NCBI RefSeq assembly: GCF_000192795.1
Contig: NW_007360627.1
Coordinates: 2,398-66,397, forward strand
Origin: Vavraia culicis subsp. floridensis
Taxonomy: Eukaryota; Microsporidia; Pleistophoridae
Reading direction: 5' to 3'
DNA: 64,000 bases
The notes under the pieces are model-generated. The model did not search any database. It worked only from the letters and a program-made list of their open reading frames with translations, and was not told the origin of the DNA. Positions 13,619 through 24,794 of the stretch are shown here, one piece after another (position 1 is the stretch's first letter; each line of letters begins with the position of its first letter). A program made the position numbers and the translations under genes.

Positions 13619-14528
13619 GGTAAAATTCTCTTCTTATGTTTCCTTAGGACAGTGTTTATGCGTCTCCAATGCCATGTTTAGGCAGATTAACTGTGATTAT
13701 GTGCATTACCACACTGATTTACAACATTAATTCTGCCTATCTATTCATATGCATAAAAAATTTGAGTAATGATTGCAGCTGTACAACTATCAATAAAGCA
13801 TTTGTGCATTTACACGCACGTGTTAATCCGTTTTACTGCAAATATCTTCTTCGCTGCTGATTCCTTTCTTAATGCATGTTTACGCATAAAACGGCATTTC
13901 ATGCCACCAAGTTCATCCGATTTATTTCCCCGTTCATGATCGGATTATGGTGCGCTGTTCATCGCGTTTTAAGATCGTCCTCATTTACAGCTTCTACTCA
14001 TCATGCGAAGTGCACCATTTCCTTATGCTGCACAGTGTAGTCTTTTATGGTTCATGCTGTAAGGAATACGATTCGCACGATGTTTCTTAAACGAGCGAAA
14101 ACTTAATTTACTACACTACCAGTCGGGCGTACCTTAGAATAGGTCTGTGCGTCTCTTCGTATCATACCTTATCGATGCGTTTACACACTCGTTCTTCCTT
14201 AAAATTTGCTCAATTATCGTACCGCAATCACAAAGTGCATCTATTCCCATAATTTGAAGGATCATCTGTAGAACGTACCGTTCTATGTGCAGTATGGGCC
14301 CTCGTTCGAGTGCATCACTTATTCTTCATCTCATTTTTTGAAACAGCTACGTTAAATATTACATTACTTGCTGTAACGTGTTGAACTGGCAGGTAAATTT
14401 ACGGTTATTTGCAGTTCTTTCCCTGTTCTGTTTATTCATGCACAAAATAAAGAATAAATTTATTTACTGCCCTGCTGCTCATGCATCGATGTCCTTATCG
14501 TACAGCACCTGTGAAAAACGTACTTTAA
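13619..14528. other. Spacer between ThrRS and uL29
   Basis: No supported gene. An ATG ORF at 13669-13860 (63 codons, hydrophobic and Cys-containing) has a weak CTCC before its start, but nothing else argues for it. GCATAAA/TTTATGC words are frequent here. Confidence 0.4.
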
Positions 14529-14570
14529 TAAAAATATTTTATGCATGGCACGGTGCATAAAATATTTTTA
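14529..14570. repeat. Perfect 17-bp inverted repeat upstream of uL29
   Basis: TAAAAATATTTTATGCA (14529-14545) and its exact reverse complement (14554-14570) flank the 8-base spacer TGGCACGG. The right arm contributes the A/T-rich element directly before the CCCC of the uL29 promoter, 17 bases before its ATG. It could form a DNA cruciform, or an RNA hairpin if transcription starts upstream. Confidence 0.9.
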
Positions 14571-14587
14571 ATTCAGTACCCCTAAAA
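14561..14587 (+). promoter_or_regulatory. uL29 promoter: A/T element plus CCCC
   Basis: AATATTTTTAATT (14561-14573) is followed by CCCC (14579-14582), five bases before the ATG. This is the arrangement known for microsporidian ribosomal genes: an AAATTT-like element followed by a C-run. Confidence 0.7.
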
Positions 14588-14956
14588 ATGAAAGTAAATG
14601 CGAAGGACCTTCGTTGCCTTACGCTGTCCGAGGTTGAAGAAAGATACAAGCAGGTAAAGACGGATCTCCTGCACATGCGTCAGAGAGAGCAGACGCAGAC
14701 TGTCAAGCCGCACGAGATATACCAGGCGCACAGGAATGTTGCAGTGGTGATGACCATTTTGACAGATAAGAAAAAGGAGGAGGCTGTAGCAGCAGCGTTT
14801 GCTGCGAATGGCAAAGTGCCAAAGCAATTTTTGACTAGACTTACGAAGAAAAAGAGAATGGCACTGAGCAAGGAGCAGCTCAGAAAGTGCAGGAACGGCA
14901 AGTCAAGGGCGTACAAGGGTGGGTTGAGGCGAGTGCTGTTTGCTTATGCGCCGTAA
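14588..14956 (+). CDS. RPL35: Large-subunit ribosomal protein uL29 (L35)
   Basis: A 122-residue basic protein of the usual eukaryotic L35 length. It has the N-terminal motif VNAKDLRCLTLSEVEERY (family: KARDLR...EEL), a long first helix, the internal VKPHEIYQAHRNVAVVMTIL segment (family: KIRVVRKSIARVLTVI) and a Lys/Arg-rich C-terminal half with LTKKKRMALSKEQLRK. It binds 25S rRNA near the polypeptide exit tunnel of the 60S subunit. The start is fixed by TACCCCTAAAAATG. An AATAAA begins a few bases after the stop and could serve as a polyadenylation signal. It is convergent with eL24. Confidence 0.93.
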   Translation: MKVNAKDLRCLTLSEVEERYKQVKTDLLHMRQREQTQTVKPHEIYQAHRNVAVVMTILTDKKKEEAVAAAFAANGKVPKQFLTRLTKKKRMALSKEQLRKCRNGKSRAYKGGLRRVLFAYAP

Positions 14957-15612
14957 GAAATAAAACGATTTTTAATTACTGTGGTTTGATGGTTTACGCG
15001 TATGGCCCGTACAAAAAATTTACGTGTATGAATTCATGTGCTCATGTTCCTGTAAGGGTGACACTTACGATGCCGCTTATCCGTGTTTGAAGTTGTTGAC
15101 AAACAGACAAGAAGAAACACCTTCACTATTTTTAAGAATGAGCTTTTTGCTTTCAGCAGTACTTATCTCAGACCTGGCGGGGGCGCCTTTGTTTATGGCC
15201 CGTTTTATCGGTAAATTAAGTCCAATGATCGTTTGATACCACGCTTGGATGAACGATCAGTCTCATGAGAACAAAAATTATGGCACTGGTCTGGCATAGG
15301 GTAGATTGCCGGCAGCCCTTTCTTTATCTTTTATTTACCAGCGTACCCAACTCAAGGACAAGTACGTGATCATCACTAAATTTACGTCACAGATCAAGCA
15401 TTAATGCAAATAAAATGTTAAAATTATCAACTCCTTATGCAAGGCTTGAATAACGCGTCCCTTCTGACCAACAAATAAGACTATCACACTAAATTATGGG
15501 TGCGATCAGAAAATAAGATTTAACGCATAAACAGATCGCATCAAATTATTAAAACACCAATGCATAAACACGCCACCCTTAGATCGGCTAAATATTTTTA
15601 ATGATCCTCCGT
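14957..15612. other. Spacer between convergent uL29 and eL24
   Basis: The 3' ends of the two ribosomal genes face each other across this AT-rich spacer. I see no gene in it; the short frames at 14887-15236 overlap one another and lack start signals. Confidence 0.5.
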
Positions 15613-15990
15613 TCATCTCTTCACCCCGACATTCATATTCTTGGTGACCTTGCCTCGCTTTTGGAACACGCTCTCAACTTTTTCTTTCTTGCCCACCACA
15701 CCTTTCTTTACCTCCTCAACCGCCTTCTTAGGCAAACACGGGAAACCACGCACAATCTTGGGCGGTACAATCCTCTCTCTTTCCTTCTTATGCACAGCAC
15801 CGCCTTTCTTGTGGAAGAACCGTGCACCGAGAGTCCACAGCACCTTCTGCGGCTTTACGTTACGCGTAAGGTACGAGCGCGCTTTTCCTGTGCCGGTGAG
15901 CTGTGCACGACCATCATGCTGTACTTTGTATGTGCCTTTTGCCTTTAGAACGTCTCGGCCTGAGAACACGCATTTTCCTTGTGTCACCAT
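15613..15990 (-). CDS. RPL24: Large-subunit ribosomal protein eL24 (L24e)
   Basis: A 125-residue basic protein of the eL24 family. The N-terminus has the hallmark KCVFSG (family CxFSG), and residues around 48-65 read RNVKPQKVLWTLGARFFHKK, matching the family's RNPRxIxWTxxYRRxHKKG block. Of the zinc-ribbon cysteines only the first is obvious, so metal binding may have been lost. The C-terminal third is Lys/Val-rich. The frame stays open for 90 further upstream codons, but I chose the ATG at 15990: on the minus strand it is preceded by CCCCTCCAGA and, just before that, an AAATTT element. It forms part of the 60S subunit at the interface. Confidence 0.85.
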   Translation of the reverse strand: MVTQGKCVFSGRDVLKAKGTYKVQHDGRAQLTGTGKARSYLTRNVKPQKVLWTLGARFFHKKGGAVHKKERERIVPPKIVRGFPCLPKKAVEEVKKGVVGKKEKVESVFQKRGKVTKNMNVGVKR

Positions 15991-16016
15991 TCTGGAGGGG
16001 CGTAGCAAATTTTTTT
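15991..16016 (-). promoter_or_regulatory. eL24 promoter: AAATTT-like element plus CCCC
   Basis: Read on the minus strand, AAAAAAATTT (16016-16007) precedes CCCC (16000-15997), which lies six bases before the ATG. This settles the internal start of eL24. Confidence 0.75.
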
Positions 16017-16816
16017 GTTTTAGTTTCGCGCGAACGAATAAGAACGATGCGTGTGGACCGTGCCAAGGAAAGGGCATGAATCGTTTTGTATGCGCATAAA
16101 AAATAATTATGAATACAATCAATAAGTGCATAAACAAGAGAAGAATATCTCGATGATGAGCAGCCTGCGTGGTAGAAGAATGGTATTGCATGGAATGAGC
16201 AGCAATACTTGGTACTGATGAACAGCTACTCACCAAGGAAGTGCCTGCAACGTTCACCAAATCATACTTATGTGATGAAACAAAGAGAACGACAGCAAAT
16301 CACTCATGGCAATAGACACATGAAGACCACCACGTGTTTTAGAGCGACATGTTCAATTTAACATGTGTGCAACATAATCAGGGACAGTGAACCTTAGGCA
16401 TAGATATGTAGGATTGGTTGCAAGCACGCACAACGGTTGATTTTTAAGTACAAGGAACGATCAACACAGCGTGTCTTACCAACTGATGGTGCGTCCTGCT
16501 CTGCTGTACATTTCAACCGACACCATTACTTACACAGATCAGCAATCCCATGGTAACACAAATCAGCAAGCACTTCCTGACCGATACAAGGAATGTTCCT
16601 AACTGTGAACGCGGTACACCGAACAAAAGCATTTTATGTGCTGATACCACGCTGTGCACGCATCACAGACCTCGGTTTAGCGCATAACCTCCCGATAGTG
16701 GATCTGTAACCATAATGTACTCAACACAACCTGTTCAACCGAATCAATCAGGGCACGTTCCCCATAAAATTGCACCATGCAGCGGTAACACATGCTATAA
16801 ACAAACGTACTTTTAA
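16017..16816. other. Spacer between eL24 and the DNase I-like gene
   Basis: No gene seen. The frame upstream of eL24 remains open to 16260 but is not protein-like. One copy of the dispersed AAACGTACTTTT motif lies at 16797-16812, immediately 3' of the next gene's stop. Confidence 0.5.
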
Positions 16817-17803
16817 TTAACTCGTATACGAGAGGATGGCATGCACAGCAAAATGTTCACCTATCGGGAAATCCTTGCTCAGGATACGCGCGTAGTTGAG
16901 ATCCAATGCCGTTGCAGGGTCTCGCAAGATGATGAAATCACGCTGTATCCCATCGGAGTGTTCCATCTTGCCGTGAACGGTCGTCATGTCAAGTTCCTTG
17001 TTATTCGGATCAAGGTCTACGAGGTTCTTGTACCCGGATCGTAGGAGCTTCTGCATCTCTGGTGAGAGTGATCCTATGCCACCTGCAAAGAAAACGGGCT
17101 CGTTGCTGATCGACGGATCGCCTTTTATGTCCGATATGATGTTGGCGAGCTGCCCTTCAACCATCCCCTTGAACGTGCTGTACAGATCGATGTTTACGAC
17201 CGTGAACTTCTTGCCTTTGCGTGTGTCAGAGAGCACGACATACGACCCATACACTTGCCCTTTTTGGTTCCTGAAATACCCGGTCTTGATCGGCCGCAAC
17301 ACTCGCTTGTCAATGAATATGGGCAGATAGTAATGTGCAGATGAGAGCGGGTCCTTCGTGAACACATCATCGGTAAGCATCCCATAGTGTTCGTTGATAA
17401 GCTTCCTGATGCGTGCTAATAGCGGTTCACGCACACCCTGCAGCACCATCACCGTAGGATGCGCGTGATCAAGAATTTCATGCATGTACGATGCTATCTC
17501 CTGGTTCATAGGTACTGTACTTATTTCAGACGCAAGATTAAGCGTGAACAGGCTCAGGTCGCCGTATCTGTCTGGCGGCGGTGTGGTAATCTCATGGTTC
17601 TCGTAATGTCCGCCCATCTCCAGCACGTTCTGCAGGTTTTTGAGCGAGGTCTTTGAGTCGAGCAGGGGGTCCCATTTTGTTTCGTAGTACAGACCAGTAC
17701 GTGGCAGCTTGTTGGGCCGGTTAAGACCGTTCGGTACGGCGTTGGTAGTGTCAACGGCCTGCCGGCAGCTTATGAGAAGTAGAACGGGTAATATTTTGTA
17801 CAT
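16817..17803 (-). CDS. Secreted protein with degenerate DNase I-like (EEP) fold
   Basis: 328 residues with a signal peptide (MYKILPVLLLISC, cleavage probably just after). The rest follows the order of an endonuclease/exonuclease/phosphatase domain: HPTVMVLQGVRE (family: D-x-x-x-L-Q-E), FTVVNIDLYS (family: N-T-H-L), VFFAGGIGS (family: G-D-F-N), RDFIILR (family: D-x-I/F) and GEHFAVHAILSY (family: S-D-H-F-P-V). Only the last histidine is kept; the metal-binding Glu, the middle His, and the Asp and Asn of GDxN are replaced. I infer a secreted pseudoenzyme, possibly binding a nucleic acid, lipid or protein ligand. The fold assignment rests on motif order and is moderate. The ATG at 17803 has no C-run upstream, unlike most genes here. 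tRNA-Leu lies 60 bases upstream in the opposite orientation. Confidence 0.6.
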   Translation of the reverse strand: MYKILPVLLLISCRQAVDTTNAVPNGLNRPNKLPRTGLYYETKWDPLLDSKTSLKNLQNVLEMGGHYENHEITTPPPDRYGDLSLFTLNLASEISTVPMNQEIASYMHEILDHAHPTVMVLQGVREPLLARIRKLINEHYGMLTDDVFTKDPLSSAHYYLPIFIDKRVLRPIKTGYFRNQKGQVYGSYVVLSDTRKGKKFTVVNIDLYSTFKGMVEGQLANIISDIKGDPSISNEPVFFAGGIGSLSPEMQKLLRSGYKNLVDLDPNNKELDMTTVHGKMEHSDGIQRDFIILRDPATALDLNYARILSKDFPIGEHFAVHAILSYTS

Positions 17804-17863
17804 TGCATGTTTCGTACATTCTTTATTTTAATGGTTAAGATGAAACGATCTGTCGCGGCGTGA

Positions 17864-17947
17864 GACAAGGTGGCCGAGCGGTCTATGGCGCTGCCTTCAG
17901 GTGGCAGTCTTCTTCGGAAGGCGCGGGTTCAAATCCCGTCCTTGTCA
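17864..17947 (+). tRNA. tRNA-Leu (anticodon CAG)
   Basis: A type II tRNA. The acceptor stem GACAAGG pairs with CCTTGTC (17940-17946), with discriminator A. The D-arm contains GCCGAGCGGTCTATGGC. The anticodon arm CTGCC-TTCAGGT-GGCAG gives anticodon CAG, the long variable arm is CTTC-TTCG-GAAG, and the T-arm is CGGG-TTCAAAT-CCCG. No intron. It decodes CUG. Confidence 0.97.
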
Positions 17948-20900
17948 ACGCTTTTACTATTTTAATACGGGGTCTCCTGATATGTATTGCAGCGTGGATG
18001 CACGGCATCTGTTGCTCAATCTGGAACAATTTGTTGCACAATTCTCCGTTCATTGCGGCTCATTTTTATTAATCTTGCACTGCCGGCCACGTGGCACAAA
18101 CGGTGTACTCCATTGTGTGTGGTGCACCAGTGTTGTATACGTTGTCGCAGATCAATGCCTGTCATTGTATCATCGTAGTACGTAGGACGCACTCTGTGTG
18201 ATGTCATACCTTTTTATGTTACATCCGTAAATCCAGCAGCAGCTCCTTATTGCATCATCTATGTACATACACACTGACTTGTCCCGTTCCACCATGCAAA
18301 ACGCGCCATAACAACCACTGCACGCGATGCTCAACCACAATACTTCCCTCATATATTTGTTGTCAAATTTTAGTACGTGCACGGCAACTAAGACATAACC
18401 CAGATAAAACATACATTTCGAGCTGCTCATCCATTTTTGAAATATTTTCGCTCTTTCTATGCCACCTGCACACAAATACTTTCCTGGTGTTTTTCATCCA
18501 TCAGTTCAATTATTCCTTCTATTCCGGTGATTACCATTCATCAAAACCTATTCGTGTTAACCGATCGCAATTGTGCCATTTAACCTGTTCGCTAAGTGCA
18601 ATATGAGGAACATTACCAGCTTAGCAATTGTTGAGATGGACACTCCATCCCTACAGCCGTCATTATGATGAAACAGTGGCGTGCTGATATGAAGTGAAAC
18701 AAATTTCGTTTTCCAAGGTATCATAACTAGAATGAGGAATACGACTAGCATGCGATGAGGACCATAATTAAAATTATAGACAGAACGATAGAATAATACC
18801 GATTATATCACCCAAGAAGGTATTAGCACATCACAGTGCATATCAGCGGATCTTTCTTTGCGTACCGCAATAGAATACATATTACGTTCTTGATTGCACT
18901 CCATTTGTAGTTCCTGGTTGCGAAAAGATAAACTTTAATTCCCAACATGAGGTGTTGTATTCATCGTATCGGTGCATTCTTTGTACGTCTTTTATCTTTG
19001 CTCTTTATTTTGCACGACCTACCACGGGCAATGAAAGGTTCTACCGCTCACTCCATTTGGTCCTCATGAATTACAAATCGTTCCTCTGTGGAACAAAAGC
19101 ATTTTGCGAATCATTGCATGTACTCCCTCTTCGTGTTTACACCATGAATGTAATATTCATTTGTATTTTTCGTGTTGGTTATTGTGACTCATAGCACGTA
19201 TCAAATACGGAGCAAGGCTCTTTTTTAATTTGACTTACTGTCGCTCTTCAGAATGTAAACATTCATCGTGTATGATGGAAATGCGGTGCACTGCGAAATA
19301 CTACAAAGTTTTTCGGTCCATACCGTGATTTTAGAACGAATCGTACGTGCTCGTTTGGTACAACTATGTATTTCACGTAAAAAAGAATTTGTTTGGACTT
19401 ATCCGTACCATTCACAAAACTAACAAACGAAAACGTACATCTGGACAACCGCGCGATCGCAATAGCATCTTATAAAATTAAAAGTCATCTTTAAACATTT
19501 ATATTGCCAGTATCATCGGAAATCGTGTTTTGAAAATTTACGGACGATTTTGAATTAATACTTTTTTAGAAGATTCCTTTTGTGGCATATGGAATACAAA
19601 ATAGAAAATTGGTGTTTTGTTCATTTGCATGTATTACGTTGTGTAAAACTTGTTGAAATGGCTGATTATCAAACCTTCTTTACAGCACAATTTTGATCAT
19701 GCAGCTGTGTTATCAGGGTAAAAAATTTAAAAGAGTGGATCAGAATATGTTTTGCTTGTGGAGCAGAGCACGGAGACGCAATCATGTTTAAAATGTAAGT
19801 TGAGATGTACTGTATGAATTGGTGATAGTTATGATTTACGGGAAATGACTTGGTTCTCATAAGGTAACATAAACTGCGCTTGGTTAGAATGCGAATCGAA
19901 TAGAAAGCGCTAGTTAAAAAAAGGATTAGGTTAGAGATAATGATTGGATAAAGGATAAGAATGGAGTGAAGCGTATCGTTTTGCTATGAATAATAAAATA
20001 GAGAGTAATGATCAAACACGAAATAACTGTAGGTCAAATAGGGAATAATGACAGATATTGATGAAATGTAAATTAAATCATGAATGTTGATTGAGTAAGT
20101 ACTATAAAGCAGAACATATTTGTTTTTTGCAAATGTGTAAAAACGAGGAAAGAAAGCAAATATAAACTGTATTAAATTAAGAATTTGGTATAAACTGGTT
20201 GTTGGCCAAACATATGTGAATACTAACCGATTTAAATTATGACTTGTGATGAACGAGTAGTGATGGGCTAATAATAATCAATTTAGTGGCGGCATAGACA
20301 ACAGTAGACCAATAAAAACACATACTTCCCAATATTCAGTGGACTTGCACATAAACACAAATTAAATTATCTTGGAAAACAGTTCTAAATAATGTGGCAG
20401 ACATGTGTTTGATCAAGCATTAGCAATATGGACATTCCTTATTGGTGGACTGTGCTGTGGCTGTTTGGATGTATCGGTTTGGTATAAATAAACAAATAAC
20501 GCGCTTCATCAACTGTTTAATGCTGGTATGCTGAACATCGCTTGTATGATCGCGGATGCACATGCTTATTCCTTTTTTGGGTCGCTAACACCGTGTGCTG
20601 CATATGTGCACTTATCCAATTATGTATACGTATTCAAATTGCATGTTTCCATTCGCATAATTATACAAAACAAGACAATTCGAATGTTTCAATCGGCCAA
20701 ATTATGAGACGTTTGACGTATACAGATATGACATTTGGCATCAACATGATTGAAAACATACCCCAATGCACTTTCTTCCTCGGTTCTGTATTAGCACGTC
20801 CTATAAATATTCTAATTGTGTTTAACACACTCGTAAAGCGCATAAAATTTTTATTTGTCCTAATATGGCATCATTAATACACTAAGCATATAAAGAAATG

Positions 20901-23597
20901 ATTTGTTTATTTACCCTGCAACACACAGAATACCAATCAAACAGCTTTATTGTACACACATGTAAACCTTGGGGTTGCAACAGTGCACACACGACGCAAA
21001 ATTCCCGCGGAATGGGCCATTTTAACACGTCAAAAATGTTGTTGAGACGTCACCGATAACCATAGAGATTAAGCGGTTCAAATCAAGTGCCGACTATAAA
21101 AATAAGAAAATGAAAGAGCCGCAAATGATTACAGATAGATAAACGAGTTGGTATGGTTGCTTGAAAAACCAACTTAATCAAAAAAACCATTCAAAAAAGG
21201 AAGGTTGTATGAGAATTCCATAACTACCATAAGAAACACATATAGAAATACCAACAATAGAGGACATACAGCAAAACAACATTGCATAGTTATGCTGCTT
21301 AAACGTATAGAATAGAAATTTTTTACAGCAAGAACTCATAATCATACCCACATAAATTTATACCACTCGGGTTGTTTTGAATAACTAATAAAATTTGACC
21401 CTCATGAAGATTAGGAATTATAGATGTCTAGAAATTCGACAGTTATTGCTCGATAATGATCAGCCGTGGATACTGTCGGCGAGAACAGAATGTCTTGTAT
21501 TGCTGTAAAGTAGTCAGCAACTGTTCAAGAACATTGTTGTTTCGTTTCGATATATTTTTCAGCACAAAACCGCACACATTGTGCTGGTTCATTGCCAATT
21601 TGATATTTGTTTCGACATTATATGGTAATTATTATGAAATTACTATTTTTCTTTTTTTCTAAAAAATTATTTTTTTCGAAAATTAAATTATTTACAAGAA
21701 CGTATCATTCGATATGCAAGACACCGTCATAGCGGTTCTGCCAATGCAATTCATTTCGAAAACAGCATTAGGAACGAACATGCAAACAATTTGTTTCATT
21801 GTTTCTTAATACTATAATGTTACTTCAAACGGGCCTGGAATGTTATTTTAAATTCCAAACCAGCCGAAATTTGCATAACAAACCCGTGTTAGCACCATAA
21901 TCTCTGGTGCTAAACAGGATCATTGCAGAAAAAAGTTATTTGTCTCGAAAATCATTTCTTTTCAGCGATAAAAAATTTTTAAAAGCATTTCATCGGCTGT
22001 CAACACATCCGTAAAACAGTGCTTTCGAATCGACAATGAGGCGTCCAAAAAAGTTTGGAATCGCCAATTCGGTACAATTTATATTATTTCCGACATAATA
22101 TTCAAAATGACGGATTTCGAAACCAATGGTCTTCTTCATGGCGGAATCTCGAATTAATGATCGTCATTCGAAAAAATCAATGTATCGAAAACAAAAAATG
22201 CAAAAATGGCAACTATGCCAAAATTACCATTGCATTCTTGTATATTTATGTTTCGAGACGAATCTGTCACTTTGTGACCCGAAATGTATAATGCAGCACT
22301 GTGTGTTGACATTCGACGTTCTTGTCTACCATTATAATCGGATGTGCGATTGCAGATCATTTCGTGGATGCAATCAGTGATTTTCTTGGCAACGGGGTAT
22401 AAATATTTAGATTTGTACCTTAAAATTTTGTTGCTCAGAAAAATTCACCTGCTAACTAAATTCAACCGGACATTGTTACTATTGTAGGTTTACTACTTGC
22501 GAATCATAGGCCTGATGTTCAACTGTTTTTGACATTGTTCTACTTTACCTCTAATTATTTTCGAAGGAATGTACATTATTATATTTATTTTTTCATAAAA
22601 AGGAAAAAAAGTCGATAGTGGCATTTCTATCAAAAAAGACTTGTCCGATCCAATTTATTCGTATCGACATGTCACAGCTACTTATGGTGATAGACAGCGA
22701 AATAAGAACATTTTATGCCATCCATAAATGTGTCATTATATTTTTTTAATATTTCGTATTTAGAAGGCGGTGCATTAATTATGTCCATTTTTTCATATTT
22801 TTGTTTTTTTGATGCGCATTTCTTTATGTCTGTCATTTTAATGGAAGGCATTTGATGCATCATTTAGTAAATCGCATTCTATTTCCATCATGTACGTCTT
22901 AGCCGTCATTTTCTTTTTTTTCACGAATGTCTACAACTTTCATCAATATGACTTCTCTGTGATCATATAATTTTCATTCTTTAATTTTTTTTATTTTTGA
23001 ATTTAATTTATCACGATTTCCATTTTTTAATTTTTATTTGTTGCAGTTGCCATTTTTCTTAAGATATATTTGGCATAATTTTCTTCTTTTACACTTCTCA
23101 TTCTTTTTGCATTCCTTTATTGCTGTTACATTTTTCTTGCCTCTTATTACATTTATCTGCTTTTTTGTGGCCATCTCAATATTTTTTAATGTGCATGCCT
23201 TCATATTTCGGCTCGCTGCTCACTTTATGTTGAATGGTATACCAAGGCATCAGCTCTCATCTGTCATTTCTGCTTGCTCTTTGCCATTACAGAACTGCAA
23301 AGGACAGCAATTAAATCGACGAGTACCACTCTGCATACAACAATACATTTGCATATTTTTGTGTGCCGCCACTTTCTGATAGCGTTTGACATCCTATCAA
23401 TCGCTAGTTTGCAATCAAAATGTAAATTAAAACAACAATTAACATTTTATTTACGTATTGCATAAAAAGCGTATCACAGGCCGACAAACGCTTACAACAG
23501 CGTGAAAGCGTTAGCGGAGCGAAGCAAAAAAGGGTGCTTTCCAAAGCAAATGCTCATTTACTAATTTAAACTAATTAACCGAATTGATTTTGAAACC
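17948..23597. other. AT-rich gene-poor spacer
   Basis: No conserved gene recognised. A 40-codon ATG ORF at 18947-19069, preceded by CCCAAC, is too short to support. Other frames (for example 20542-20877) start at non-ATG codons. The stretch 21430-22680 is unusually rich in TCGA. From about 22740 to 23200 the plus strand is strongly T-rich, so its minus-strand frames are Lys/Asn-rich and may be remnants of a low-complexity gene. Confidence 0.5.
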
Positions 23598-23837
23598 TCA
23601 CTTGCTTACTTCTTTCGGAACATTGGATGGTTTTGATTGACAGGTTGTTCTAGAGGAATTAGCGAGTAAATGATTGAGCACAGAGCCGGGTTCGCCTATT
23701 TGTTCAGGTTTTCCAACGCACAAATTTGTTTCACTGATTTGATCGTGTTCGTCGCAATCAAAACCGTGTTTTGTCCTGAAGTGTGATCTGATAGGGTTCA
23801 TGCACGTTTTGCATGTCAGTAATACCGTGATTTGCAT
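23598..23837 (-). CDS. Small Cys/His protein, zinc-finger-like (hypothetical)
   Basis: A 79-codon ATG ORF. Its N-terminal part reads CKTCMNPIRSHFRTKHGFDC, a C-x2-C...H-x4-H spacing reminiscent of C2H2 or BED-type zinc fingers, followed by a polar tail (residues 30-79). I do not recognise the family. No C-run precedes the start, and the surroundings are gene-poor, so it could be a real small gene, a fragment of a transposon-encoded protein, or chance. Confidence 0.3.
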   Translation of the reverse strand: MQITVLLTCKTCMNPIRSHFRTKHGFDCDEHDQISETNLCVGKPEQIGEPGSVLNHLLANSSRTTCQSKPSNVPKEVSK

Positions 23838-24458
23838 TTGTTTCGTGCACGTATTTGCTTTCTCATCGTAATTTCAAATTATTCCCTTTACGCCACTGAT
23901 ATCAAAAAAGGTTTATACGCGTCATACACGTTTTAGGGCATAATGTTGATCTACTGATGTGTATTAAAATCGTTGAACACGCTTTGTTTCGTTTTACACT
24001 TGATAGTTTTGTTTTGACTTCTGCGTGTTCCACAACAGAGATAGTGTCACATGATGTGGTTTTCTGTGTTAAAAAACTATTTAGGAGCCATATCCTTACC
24101 TCATACCAAAATTTGTTCCTTGCGCTGTTGTTATTCTCGTTACATATTCTTGTTCTTTATATTTTCATTCATTTATCACTATTGGGTCGTCCACGTTCAT
24201 TCCATATACGTTCCTTGTTTTTTATCTATTTATGTCATTTGTTTTCTTCACCATTCTTATGTCATTTGTTTCTTCAACTATTTTCTTCACCATTCTCTTC
24301 ATTAATCGTTACTACGCATCTCCCACACCACTCCCACCGCTCACATCTACAATGCACCATAGAAACATAAAAAATAAAGATTCATGCGTTGCCGCTCTCA
24401 ATATGCAACATTTATACAAATCCAAAACGCATTATTAAATATTTTATTTATAAACATT

Positions 24459-24794
24459 TTATCTCTGAATTCTTGAGTTATCCTTGTTGCGGTCCAACAG
24501 CCCCGTTGCTATCTCTGCAAGTGCGTGCAGTCCCTTGCAGTCCACAGCATTGTCATCGTAATACTGTCTCTCCAGCCCATGTCTACTCTTCGTTTTCTGT
24601 CTCTGATTCTGGAACCAGATTTGGATTGTCCGGGGCCTCATTCCCAGGATTTTGGCCAGCTCCTCACGAGCCTCAGTCGACGGAAACATATTTCTGTTGA
24701 AATAGTTCTTCAGGACTTTCGCCTGACTGTTAGTCATCACAGTCCTGTTCCGTTTTTTAACTTCGTACGATTTTTCCAAATTTTCCTCGTCCAT
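24459..24794 (-). CDS. Homeodomain transcription factor
   Basis: 111 residues, nearly all homeodomain (residues about 13-72). The N-terminal arm KKRNRTVMT is followed by helices 1 and 2, and the recognition helix is RTIQIWFQNQRQKTK, with the diagnostic W48, F49, N51 and R53 and a Gln at position 50 that influences DNA specificity. No second domain is visible: a 12-residue acidic N-terminus and a 38-residue C-terminal tail complete the protein. Small homeodomain proteins of this kind are known from microsporidia. It would act in the nucleus as a sequence-specific DNA-binding regulator; targets are unknown. No clear C-run precedes the ATG. Confidence 0.9.
   Translation of the reverse strand: MDEENLEKSYEVKKRNRTVMTNSQAKVLKNYFNRNMFPSTEAREELAKILGMRPRTIQIWFQNQRQKTKSRHGLERQYYDDNAVDCKGLHALAEIATGLLDRNKDNSRIQR

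Noticed and set aside
23957..24370. 137-codon plus-strand ORF before the homeodomain gene
   Set aside because: Its length comes from a T/C-rich tract giving Phe/Leu/Ser/His low complexity; no C-run or recognisable domain.
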